Source: Erinaceus europaeus (lineage: Eukaryota; Chordata; Mammalia; Eulipotyphla; Erinaceidae). Taken from it: a stretch of DNA of 64,000 nucleotides. The stretch's first letter is position 1. Every line of letters starts with the position of its first letter. Below, piece after piece: positions 1 through 12,700 of the stretch. Position numbers and translations under genes: made by a program. The stretch lies in NCBI RefSeq assembly GCF_950295315.1, contig NC_080164.1:55275451-55339450 (forward strand), given 5' to 3'. The notes under the pieces were generated by a model that was given only the letters and a program-made list of their open reading frames with translations, was not told the DNA's origin and made no database searches.

Positions 1-100
1 CCTGGAGGTGGGGAGCCGGGGGCTCGAGCTGGGATCCTTACGCTGGTCCCTGCACTTTGCGCCACGTGCACTTAACCCACTGTGCCACCGCCCGACTCCC
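1..100 (-). mobile_element. SINE-A, partial at window edge
   Basis: Antisense SINE-A head: the B-box region is followed by cttaacccactgtgccaccg and ends at cgactccc. The 3' part lies left of the window. Confidence 0.85.
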
Positions 101-381
101 GAGCATTGTACTTTTTAATTGGTCGTTTTTATATTGTGTTTTACATGTTGTATAAGAAATAATAATTATTTTATTTTTACTTATTTATATTTAAAGATTT
201 TGTATGAGCTACAGAGAAGAGACAACCCAGTTCACCATTCAGGTCTGGCATAATTAGTTCCAAGGATCAAAGTTTTGAGGGTCAAATGTAGGGCGTCAGA
301 CGTGCAATCCTGCTTTCTACCCATTAAGGTCACTCACTAGTTTTTGTAATATGAGTTTTATAATGTAGTTTTTATAGTACC
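101..381. other. Intron, mostly unassigned
   Basis: AT-rich intron. Positions 180-350 weakly resemble a decayed antisense SINE-C, but too diverged to claim. Confidence 0.4.
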
Positions 382-530
382 ACTGAAATGGCTCACTTGG
401 TTAATGTGCTATTTTGCCATATATGTAACTCATGTTTGAAGTACTCCCCATCATATTGCTTTGAAGGAAGCTTTATTGCCGAGCTGTCATTTACTGTCTT
501 TCTCTTCCTCTCCATTTCTATCTAAATAAA
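382..530 (+). mobile_element. SINE-E, old
   Basis: Head aaatggctcacttggttaat followed by a pyrimidine-rich tail and aaataaataat; many substitutions. Confidence 0.65.
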
Positions 531-569
531 TAATGAGTGGGAGTAACATATGATTATGAATGATTTTGT

Positions 570-805
570 ATGGACCCAGGCTCAAGACCCAGCTGTCACA
601 TGGGAACACCTGCAGCGAATAAGCTTCAGAAGCAGTGAGGTTGTGCTGTGAAGTTTCCTTCTGTCTCTTTTCTCTCCCTTTCTACCCCTCTCTGTCTCTC
701 ACTCTTGGTTTAATTACACAGTAAATAGAAAGCCCATCAAGAATGGTAAAGTCAGTCTTAACAAGCATGAAGTCCAAGCAATAACCCCGGTGGCTGGAAA
801 GAAAA
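570..805 (+). mobile_element. SINE-B-like, long old copy
   Basis: Shows the ggctcaagacccagctg core, a pyrimidine block at 655-710 and a degenerate 3' extension (aataaccccggtggctgg). The 5' end is missing. Confidence 0.55.
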
Positions 806-808
806 TGT

Positions 809-890
809 GCGTCTGGGAGATAGCTCAGCAGATAGAGCACATATCAGAGGCCCTGGGTTTTATCCTTAGCATCATATCATACCAAATATA
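809..890 (+). mobile_element. Short tRNA-like SINE remnant
   Basis: An A-box-like segment, gggagatagctcagcagata, and a decayed B box are present without a recognisable tail. Confidence 0.5.
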
Positions 891-1078
891 ATTGTCCCAG
901 TTTGCCTGATTTCCCCCATCTCCCTCCTGCTTCACTTAACAGCAAGCACTAAAAGTTCTTAAGGTCTAAAACTACTTTCATTTATCATTGTTGTTCCATT
1001 TGCTTTCTTTCTGTACCATGAATACGAAGTCTTAATGTGATTTATTTTTACTAAATGTAATAAATACCCTCTATACAG

Positions 1079-1173
1079 GAATCTCTTGATGAAGTTACTA
1101 TTAAAGACACTTTAGAAGGGGACAACATGTATACTTGTTCTCACTGTGGGAAGAAAGTACGAGCTGAAAAAAG
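1079..1173 (+). CDS. USP34: USP34 exon (local 1): USP finger CxxC
   Basis: Encodes [16 protein letters not shown] and then [15 protein letters not shown], part of the finger subdomain of the USP catalytic fold. The two zinc-ligand-type Cys codons are at 1136-1138 and 1145-1147 (CSHC). The partner CxxC pair must lie in an upstream exon. The acceptor is ctatacag and the donor GTATGA. The exon ends after two bases of an Arg codon completed at 4741. Confidence 0.95.
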
Positions 1174-4100
1174 GTATGATCTTTGAAATAATATTTTCAT
1201 AAATCATCAAATGGGAGTAAATACAAATGTAGGATTAATGTTAGGTTAAAATCAGTTGCTTTGACCTCATTCTCATATATCAGTTTTACATTCCTCATAC
1301 TTTATACTTGAGCATACTTTCAGGCACATGTAAATGTATTATTTTGTCCTTTTGGTTATGTAACACAGTCTTTCTGATGGCTTGTACTTTGGTATGCACC
1401 AGATGTAGCCTGGTGAGTCTGCTCATAAATTAAAAACATTTTTTCTCTCACTCTCTAGAGCGCTCTCTAAAGTCAGTGTTGGGACTCCCATCCATGAAGT
1501 CCCAAGTTTGGTCAGTCCCTGACAGTGCATGTACCAGAGTGATATTTGGTCCTCTTTCTCTCTCTTCTCCTATTTGTGACTATTATAAGTCTGTTTAGGG
1601 TAAATTGGTTGAATTAGAAATTACAAATAGGGGGCCCAGGTGCTAGTAGCTCAGCCGGCTAAGCGCACATGGTGCAAAGTGCAAGGACTGGCATAAGGAT
1701 CCTGGTTTGAGCCCCAGGCTTGAGCCACCAGCTCCCCACCTACAGGGAAGTTGCTTCACGAGTGGTAAAGCAGGTCTGCAGGTATCTATCCCCCCCCCAG
1801 TCTTCCCTATTTCTCTCTGTCCTATCCAACAACAACATTAATAATAATAAGGGCAACAAAGGTGGGAAAAATAGCCTTCAGGAGCTGTGGATTCATAGTG
1901 TAGGCAATAACCCTGGAGGAAAAAAATGGCAAATAGAAATTGTATTGCAAAAAAAAAAGAAAGAAAGAAACTGTATTGCAAAATATCTTATGCAATAAGT
2001 TACAAGAAATAAAGGCAAAGAAATAGAGATGATCCTATGTTTGTAAGAAGTTTGAGATTAAACTTTCCTAATTCAGGATATTTTGTTGTGCTCTCCTATC
2101 TTATGTATCTTGTAGAGATAGTAAACCAGTAACAAAAATCATCTCTTCTGGTATGCTTATCTTTTTCATTCCCTGACTCAGCACTTAAAAGTTTATTCTC
2201 TGGGAGTCGGGCTGTAGCGCAGTGGGTTAAGCGCAGGTGGCGCAAAGCACAAGGACCGGCATAAGGATCCTGGTTCGAGCCCCCGGCTCCCCACCTGCAG
2301 GGGAGTCGCTTCACAGGCGGTGAAGCAGGTCTGCAGGTGTCTATCTTTCTCTCCTCCTCTCTGTCTTCCCCTCCTCTCTCCATTTCTCTCTGTCCTATCC
2401 AACAACGATGACAACAACAATAATAACTACAACAATAAAACAACAAGGGCAACAAAAGGGAATAAATAAATAAAATAAAATAATAAGTTTATTCTCTAAT
2501 ATTACATGAAATGCTATTCATCACTTAATTCCATCATATTATTTTAGTCTCCCAAATGATCATAATGATGACATTTTTAATGTATTATTCCCTCAGTTTA
2601 TTAAAATTCTTCCCCTACAGTTCTTTGTTTTCCTAAATACCTTTTTGAGTCTTACTATGCTCCTAGTTTAAGCAAATTCTTTTTAAAATCTTACAATGTA
2701 GATTCATTTTCATGGATCCATATTTTGCATAAACTGAGATTTGTTTAGTTTGATCTAGCATTACATCATTGATTGACTTGCTGTTGCTGCTGCTGTGTTG
2801 TTGCAATGTCAAGTAACAGTTTTATTTGCCAGATTTATTTAGGCAGGGGTGGGGGTGTGTGTGGTTGTGGAGTACCTTGTATAGCATACACATTACCATG
2901 CACAAGAACTTGAGTTCAAGCCCCTGGTCTCCATCTGCACAGAGAATGGTTTATGATCAGTGAAACAGTGCTACAAGTCTCTCTGTCTTTTTTCCTATCC
3001 CCACATCCCTCTCAATTTCTCTGTCTATCAAAAAGAGAAAATATGACCACTATGATTGGTGGATTTGGTGGATTTGTTGCACAGTCACCAACTTCCAATA
3101 GCCCTAGTGAGAATTAAAAACAAAACAAAGCAAACAAAGGTTTATTGGGGCTGGACAGTGGTGCATTTGGTAAAGGGCATACATTGTTATGCTTGAGGAC
3201 CTTGGTGTAAACCTGTGGTCCCCAGTGGCAGGAGGAAACCTCTGTGAGAGAGAGCGTCTCTTTCTTCCTCTCCCTCCCAGCCACCTTTCTTTCTATCTTT
3301 ATCAGAAGGGAAAAAACAGAAACAACAAAGTGGCCACCAGGATAAGTGGAATCATCTTGCAAGCACTAAGCTCCAGCAACAACCCTAGTGGCCCGGAGTT
3401 TTTTTTTGTTTGTTTTTTTTAAGATTTAATTAACTACCTGGGAAGAGATGGCTAGTGGGTAATGTTGGACCCTTAGGCTTAAGGTTCTGTATTCAGTCCT
3501 TGACATTGTGTGTGTCAGACTAGTGCTCTGGTTCTCTTTCCTTCTCCTCTCTCACCTTTATTATTTTTTTTATTTTACTTTTTATTCCAGGGTACTACTC
3601 ACCTCTGTCTTAACAGAGGTTGAACCTGGGACCTCAGAATCTTAGGCATTTAAGTTGTTTGCATAACTTAACATTATTGCCCATGTCATTTCTCACTTAT
3701 AAATAAATAAACCTTTTTTAAAAGATATATTTATTAGAGAAAGGAGTGAGAGAGAACCAGAGGGTCATTATGACAAATATGATGCCTGAGTTTGAACTTG
3801 GAACTTCACGTTCCAGAGTCTAACGCTTTATCCACTGCATCATATCCTAGACAGCAAGAATATATTTTGTCTCAAACTTTTTTCCCCCCCTCCAGTTATT
3901 GCTGGGCTCAGTGCCTGCACCATGAATCCACCGCTCCTGGAGGCCATTTTTTTCCCTTTTTGTTGCCCTTCTTGTTGTAGCCTCATTGTGGTTATTATTG
4001 CCTTTGTTGATGTTGTTCGTTGTTGGATAGGACAGAGAGAAATGGAGAGAAGAGGGGAAGACGGGGAGAGAAAGACAGACACTTGCAGACCTGATTCACC

Positions 4101-6756
4101 ACCTGTGGGGAGCTGGGGGCTCGAACCGGGATCCTTACTCTGGTCCTTGAGCTTTGGGACACCTGCCTTTAATCCGCTGCGCTACCGCCCGACTCTCTAT
4201 ATTTTATTAATGAGAAAGGGGAGAGAACTAGATTTTTTTTTTTTTTTTTTTTTTTACCAGAGCACTGCTCAGCTCTGGCTTATGGTGGTACAGGGGATTG
4301 AACCTGGGACTTTGGAGTCTCTGGCATGAGAGTCTCTTTGCATAACCATTATGCTATCTACTCCTGTCCGAGAACTAGATTTTCTAAGCACATGATGTTT
4401 ATTATTCTTGTTTAGTCTAAGTTGAATATTGAAATACCTCTAGTTTAGATCTTAATGAAACTAGTTGAAGTGTCTTTTGAAAGATAATTTTTAATAGTTT
4501 TACTTATAAAATGGAATTATGGGCAAGACCATAGGACAAGCTAATTTTTTTTTATTTTATTAATTTATTAATGAGAAAGAGAGAGAGAACCAGACATTAC
4601 TCTGGTACATGTGCTGCCACGGGGATTGAACTCAGAACCTCATGCTTGAGAATCTAGTGCCTTAGCCACTGTGGCCCCTCCCGGACCACATGGACATGGT
4701 AATTTTTAACAAATGCTGTTTTTTTGTTTTTATCTCTCAGGGCCTGTTTCAAGAAATTGCCTCGCATCCTTAGTTTCAATACTATGAGGTATACATTTAA
4801 TATGGTCACAATGATGAAAGAAAAAGTGAACACACACTTTTCCTTCCCATTGCGTTTGGATATGACTCCCTATACAGAAGATTTTCTTATGGGAAAGAGT
4901 GATAGGAAAGAAGGTAAATCTGCCTCTTTTTCTTACATTCAGTCTGACTTTTCATAACAAGATAATTATAATAACAAGATGATTATAATATGCAGTTGTA
5001 ATTTATACATTTAACAAAATCGAATCTTAAAAGACTGTTTATAATGCCAACAAAGCACTTTCACACAATTAGGCAATAAGTATTTAGTATGTACTAGGAC
5101 TATGTTCTAGGCACTCATGCAGGCCTTGGAAACATGGTGGTTAACAGATAAACTTGGGGGGCTGGGTGGTAACACACCTGGTTGAGCGCACATGCTACCA
5201 ACCACAAGGACCCAGATTTAAGCCCCTGGTCCTCACCTACAGGTTTTTTGTTTGTTTGTTTGTTTGTTTTTTGTCTCCCTCTCTATCCTATCAAAAACTT
5301 AAAAAAATGAAATTTAAATGATTTTAGCAAATTATTGAGAAAAATGAGAACCCTGGTTCTTGCTATTTGTAGAACTTAAGTCTAGCAGGTAAATTTTTCT
5401 GTTGCATCTTAGTTAAAAATAGGATGTGATGTCAAATAGAACAGTGAACATATTGCAAATCTGGAGGATCTTCCATGAGAAAGTGACATATACAGTGCTT
5501 GAGTAACATAGATGAAAAGGGATGGATAAACTCTTAGGGCAGAGACCGGGAGTTATAGGATAGTTGATAAGTATAAAGGGCAGTAACAATCATTTTATTA
5601 CAGATGGTGTTATTTTTTTATCTTACTGTAAAACTATTAAATTTTTTTATAGCAAAGAACAAAGATAACCAAGATTTATAGAAGATTATTCTGACTGTTG
5701 CAATGATTTTTTGACTAGAGGATGATAATTGTGGGAAAGTCAAAATGGTAGGGCTGGTGAAATACCTCACTTGGATAGTGTGCTGCTTTGCTTTGTGTGC
5801 AAGCCAGGTTCCAGCTCATCTGTGATCTCTTTCACTCTCTGCCTCTATCTTTAAAGAAGAGTGGTCCAGGAGATGACCCAGTGGATAAAGTATTGAATTC
5901 TCAAGTACAAGGTCCTGAGTTCAATCCATGGTAGCACATGTACCAGAGTGATACCTCATTTTGTAAATAAGTAAATAAGTTAGACAGGGTTAAAAAAAAA
6001 AAAAGGGAAGCAATCTGGTAAGCCATAGAGGTCATAGCTTATATGAGATATCACCAGAAGAACTGAATAGAAATATGTGGGTGTAGAGATAGATGAACCT
6101 AGCAAAAGTTATAATGTGTAGTTTGCTATGCTTAAAGTAGTTGAGATGAAATAACAAAGAGCAAGGTTTTCATCCTGCGAGGTCTGCATTTTATTGTCTT
6201 TATTAGAAGAGGAAAAGTCAGCATGTTAGGCATGACCAACTATGAATAGTGGGGTGCATATTTCAGGATGCTATCAAGAAAGAAGGAATTATAAATATTG
6301 AATGCGAACAACGAGCAGTTCTAGTGAGAGACAATAGGTAGAAAGCAGCTACAGTAATTTTATTTATTTATTTATTTATTGCCTCAAGGGGTTATTGCCA
6401 TAGCTCAGTGCCTCCACCAAGAATCCACTGCTCCTGCAGACCATTTTTTCCCCTTTTGCTGCCTTTGTTACTTGATTATTGTGGTTATTATTATTGTTAT
6501 TATTATTATTGTTTTTGTTGTGATTGTTACTGTCCTTGAGGAGGACAGAGAAAAATGGAGATAGGAGAGGAGAGAGATGGGGGAGAGAAAGACAGGCCCC
6601 TGAAGATCTGCTTCACAAAATATATAAAGTGCATTTACATTTTACTCAGTAAAAACACACAGGCACGTAGTATACATATATATTACCTGTATTTTTTATT
6701 CATGTAGTCTTTATTTATTTAATTCTTTATTTATTTATCCATTTATAGTCTCCAGG

Positions 6757-6798
<42 letters not shown>

Positions 6799-9700
6799 GT
6801 TTTTGCAAGCCTCATAAAATGTTAATATTCCCATCATGTTTGTTTATTTTCCTTGCTCCCAAAACAGTATCAGTGAAATGATTTTTTGCTTCCTTTCCCT
6901 CTATCTAGATGTCCTATCCTATGAAACCACTTCTCAGTATGTAACATCCAAGACTAGTTCTACACTTAAATGATCAGATTAAAGATCCAAGAAACTGTGC
7001 CATGGGCCCAAAGGCCTTGACCTAACAAGATACAATTATTCCAACATCAGTTCTTTGAGTGAAAGTGCTTCTGTGTGACATAATATATATTTTTTATTTA
7101 GTTTTCTGAGCAGCTACAATAATTTTAAGGTGGTACTTCCTTTAGAAATAATTACTTCCAAAATTTACTAACTTCTTTTTTAATATTTATTTATTCCCTT
7201 TTGTTGCCCTAATTTACTAACTTCTATAAGCCAGAGATTGTCAAACTTGTAAGGACTGCAGTAGTTTGGAGTGGAAACCATTGGAGACAAGAACTCAAGA
7301 CCATTGCAGCCATTTTTCTGTTCTTTAGCCATAGAAATTCATTTTTTTCCCAGGTTGGGAAGATAACATAATGGTTATACAAAAAGACTTTAATGCTTAG
7401 AGGACAGAGTAGTGGTGCACCGAGTTAAACACACATTGTATGAAGCACAGGTGTCCGGCAAGGATCCTGGTTGGAGCCTCAGCTCCCTACCTGTTAGGAG
7501 GTTGCTTCACAAGTAGTGGAGCATATCTGCAGGTGTCTGTCTTTCTCTCCCCCTCTCTATCCTTCCCCTCCCCTCTCCTCCTTTGTTCTTCCCCCCCCCC
7601 CAATTTCTCTGCCCTATCTATTAACAAAAAACAAAAACAAGACTTCCATGCTTGAGGCTCCCAGGTCCAGTCCTAGACACCAGCATAAGCAAGAGCTGAG
7701 CAGTTCACTGGTTGAAATCCAAATAAGGGGCGGGAGGCGGGGGGGATCGCAGTGGTTACATGAACATGGCGCAAAACTTAAGTTCAAGCCCTGGCTCCCC
7801 ACGTTCCGGGGGGGGGGACACTTCACAAGCAGTAAAGTAGATATGTAGGTGTCTATCTTTGTCTCCCCCTCCTCTCTGGATTTCTCTGTTCTTTCCAATA
7901 ATAACAGGGGCAACAAAAATGGGAGAAAAGGTCTTTAGGAGCAGTGGATTCATAGTGCAGGCACTGAATCCTAGTGATAACCCTGGAGGAAAAAAAAATC
8001 CAAAAAGGGAGTCAGGCAGTGGCGCAGCAGGTTAAGCACAAGGACCGGCGTAAGGATCCTGGTTCGAGCCCCCAGCTCTCCACCTGCATGGGAGTCACCT
8101 CACAAGTGGTGAAGCAGGTCTGCAGGTGTCTCTTTCTCTCCCCCTCTGTCTTACCCTCCTCTCTCCATTTCTCTCTGTCCTATCCAACAACAATGACATC
8201 AATAACCACAACAATGTTAAATAGCAAGAGCAACAAAAGGTAAATAAATAAATAAATTTTTAAAATCCAAACAAAATAAAAAGTAACTTTCTGTTTTCCA
8301 TAGTAAGAGCTCTGACAATGTTTTATATGTATAAAATGTAAAGTTTACTAGATAATGAAGTAGAGGATAGAGAATTAGAGCATCACTGTCATTTGTGGTA
8401 CATATGAGGGAACAAATTGGTAGCTTCTTGCATTTTATTTTTTTTAAGATTTATTTATTCATGATGGTGACCTCAGAGGATAGATAGGAAACCAGAACTT
8501 CAGTCTGGCACATGCAGTATCAAGTGTCAAACTTGGGTCCTCATGCTTCTAAATCCAGCACTCTTTAAAGTCCACTGCATCATCCTCCAGATTGCTGATT
8601 TAAATATTTATGGTATGATTATGTCATGCTGTAAAACTTAGGAAAAAGCAGACTGGTGCAGTGGATAAAGAGCTGGACTTTCAGGCATGAGTTTCCATGT
8701 TCAGACTCCTTGATAGCAAGTGTGCCATTGATTTCTCCCCATCCTACCAGTGATCTTTTGAAAAAAGAACAAATTTGCGAAGGGGAAACTTGGGTTTTCA
8801 TCCTTATATCCCATTAACTGACACTTAATGAGTACCCAATAAATGTTAATATTCTTACATAATAGAAGCATGAATGAGTATGACTTTTTTTCCCCTTTTA
8901 TTGGGGGATTGTTTTACATTTGGCAATAAGTATAATAGTTTTTACATGTATAACATTTCTCAATTTTCCACATAACAATACAATCCCCACTAGGTCCTCT
9001 GTCATCCTTCTCCAGAACCTGAGTATGAATTATTATCAGGTGAAAGTCATGTTGAATGGAGGAGAGATGTTGGTGGTTGTAGTTAAAGTTAGTTTGAGTA
9101 TTTTTTAAAAATATTTTATTAATGAGAAGGATCGGGGGAGAAGGGGGAGAGAGAGAGAGAAAGAGAGGGACGAACAGGCTAGCGACGATTGGTACATGTG
9201 CTTCTAGGCATTGAACGCATGACCTCATGCTTGAGAGTCCAGTGCTTTATCCACCCACTGTGCTACCTTCTGGACTACAAGTTTATTATTATTATTACTT
9301 TATTTTATTTATGAGAAAGACAGGAGGAGAAAGAACCAGACATCACTCTGGCACATGTGCTGCCGGGGATTGAACTCAGGACCTCATGCTTGAGAGTCCA
9401 AAGCTTTATCATTGCGCCACCTCCTGGACCACGATTATTATTATTATTATTATTTGTATTTATTTTCCCTTTTTGTTGCCCTTGTTGTTCTTCATTGTTG
9501 TTGTAGTTGTTGTTGTTGATGATGTCGTCGTTGTTAGATAGGACAGAGAGAAAGAGAGTGGAGAGGTAGATAGAGAGGGGAAGAGAGAGACACCTGCAGA
9601 CCTGCTTCACCGCCTATGAAGCGACTCCCCTACAGGTGGGGAGCCGGGGACTCGAACTGGGATCTTTACACTGGTCCTTGCGCTTTGTACCACGTGAGCT

Positions 9701-12700
9701 TAACCTGCTGCACTACTACCCGACTCCCAGGTTTGATTATTTTTAAGAAGTTGCAAGAAATGAGTCAATTGGGAGTGAGAGCATAATGCTTATGCACAAA
9801 AGTTTCATGCCTGAGGCGCCAAAGCCCCAGATTCAGTCCCAGATGCCACCATAAGCCCGAGCTAAGCTGTACACTAGTTAAAAGTAAGTTTGCACATACT
9901 GGTTCATCACAAAAGTCATGATATAATTTTCTGTTTTTATATGCAACAATGCATCATGACTTTCCTGATGACCCAATGCAAATCAAGTGGGCATGATACG
10001 TATACTCTACTTTTTAGAACTCTTTTCAGATTATTTGTGAAATTATGTCCACTAACTGTGCTTTATTTTATCTTTCATGTTTCTATATGTGGAAGTAGCA
10101 GAAATTATGCCAAATAAGGGAATTTTTTTTAAAGATTTATTTATTCCCCTTTGTTGCCTTTTTTTATTGTTGTAGTTATTGTTGTTGATGGTGTTGTCAT
10201 AGTTGGATAGGACAGAAAGAAATGCAGAGAGGAGGAGAAGACAAGGGGAGAGAAAGACAGACACCTGTAGACCTGCTCCACTGCTTGTGAAGGGACCCCA
10301 GTGCAAGTGGGGAGTCGGGGGCTCGAACTGGGATCCTTAGGCCCGTCCTTGCGCTTTGCACTACGTACGCTTAACCCACTGCGCTACCGCCTGACTCCCT
10401 GTAAGGGAATTTTTTAGGCCGCAAATGTTGTATTCAAAATTAGATCCTAGTACTTTCAAATTCCTTAGACCTTTTTTCTTTTTAAAATTTAATTTGTTTA
10501 TTTTTGTTTACCTGAATACTCAGGTATGGTTTTTTTTTATTTCTTTATTGGGGAATTAATGTTTTACATTCAACAGTAAATACAATAGTTTGTACATGCA
10601 TAACATTCCCCAGTTTCCCATATAACAATACAACCCCCAAGCTATGGTTTATGGTGATGGTGAGGATTGAAGCTGGAACCTCCAAAGCCTCAGGCATGTG
10701 CGTCTCTTTACATAATCATTATGCTGTCTACTCCCACCCATAGCCTTTCCTTTCTCTGTACAACTGGGAATATTTTCCTTATCCTTAACATGAGAATTAA
10801 AGGCTTAAATATGTTAATAGTTTTTTTTTGTTTGTTTTGTTTCTGCCTCCAGGGATATATCACTGTATATTTGTAGAGTAAGCACTGTTCCTGGAGGTCA
10901 TTTTTCCAATTTTGTTGCCCTTGTTATTTGTTGCCATTGCTGCTGTTGTGTAGGACAGAGAGAAATTGAGAGAGGAGGGAAAGGGGGGGAGAGGACACCT
11001 ATATACCTGCTTAACCACCTATGGAGCGACACCCCAGTAGGTGGGGAGCTGGGGACTTGAACCCTTCATACAATGTGTGCTTAACCAGGTGCCACCTCCC
11101 TGCAACCTTAATAGCTTTTTAGACCTTTTTTTTTTCCTCCTGCTTCTAATCTAATTAACTTTGAGTGGCGCATGTTGTGCTGTTTCAAAAGGAATAGCCA
11201 GATTAAGCATAAAGACATATTTTCTATCTATTATGTTGAGATTAATGATAGTTATGTACTAACACATGTTTATATTTCCTTTGATTCATATACATATGTT
11301 CCTTAATTTATAGGCCATGGGGTATCTCACCAAGGAGCACTTACGGTTTGCTGTGCACAGCATTACAAGTTTGAGCCTTGTACTACGTAGAAAGTATTAA
11401 TGGCACCAGGGGAATCTCCAGTGCCATAGTCTTCTTTAAGAATGAAAAAGTGTACCAGAGCAGTGAAATAGTGTATGCAGGAGACCTTGATTCTGCTAGC
11501 TAGATAAATTAATAATAAATTTATAGATTGTGGGTAGGTGAGGGGGAAGAGTACAGGTCCGAAAAAGGATGCCAGAGGACCTAGTGGGGGTTGTATTGTT
11601 ATATGGAAAACTGAGAAGTGTTATGCCTATACAAACTAGTATATTTACTGTCAAATGTAAAACATTAATCCCCCAATAAAATTTTTTTTTAATATTTTAT
11701 TTTATTTATTCCCTTTTGTTGCCCTTGTTGTTTTATTGTTGTAGTTATTATTGTTGTCGTCGTTGTTGGATAGGACAGAGAGAAATGGAGAGAGATGGGG
11801 AAGACAGAGAGGAGGAGAGAAAGACACCTGCAGACCTGCTTCACCGCCTGTGAAGCGACTCCCCTGCAGGTGGGGAGCCGGGGTTTGAACCCGGATCCTT
11901 ATGCCGGTCCTTGTGCTTTGCGCCACCTGCGCTTAACCCACTGCGCTACAACCCGACTCCTCCAATAAAAAAATTTTTAAATATTTTATAGACTGAGTGA
12001 ATGTCTAGAAAGTAAAATTGTTTTGTACCTTTTCTAATCACATATGTATGTATATATAATTATCTGCATACTTCTGTATATAAGATATAAAATGATTTTG
12101 ATATATAATTTTAGAATTATTGCCATCTTATGTAAATTTCAGGTTTTAAAGAAGTCAGTGATCATTCAAAAGACACTGAGAGCTATGAGTATGACTTGAT
12201 AGGAGTGACTGTTCACACTGGAACAGCAGATGGTGGGCACTATTACAGCTTCATCAGAGATATAGTCAATCCACATGCTTATAAAAATAATAAATGGTGA
12301 GTTTCCACTATGTTATTCTTTGGCAGTTTTAAAATATTTTTAGTATTTCTAAATATAAGTCTTCTGTCTAGGTTTTTTTTTCTGATTATAGTCTTTTAAA
12401 TCCCTTTTCTGTATTTTTGAGAAGAACTGATAACATTTTGAAATGAAAGTATCTTTGAAAAGATGATATGCAGGGTAGGAGTAAGAAACATAATGGTTAT
12501 GCAAAGAGAATCTCATGCCTGAGGCTCCGAAGTCCCAGGTTAAACCCCACCACCACCACTACCATAAATCAGAGCTGATCAGTGCTCTGGTAATAAATAA
12601 AATAATATGCATCAGTTCTTGAACTGTGCATCTCTGAACACTTGAGAATTTGATTAGTGGCTCTGCATAAAAAAGTGTATGCACATAAAACTTTGCATAC

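Noticed and set aside
1720..1998. 92-codon plus-strand ORF
   Set aside because: Lies entirely in a SINE-AL and its A-rich 3' flank.
2096..2455. Recurrent open frames ([20 protein letters not shown]) on one strand at many sites
   Set aside because: They are antisense translations of the SINE-A body and recur wherever a copy sits; no start context, no conservation beyond the repeat.
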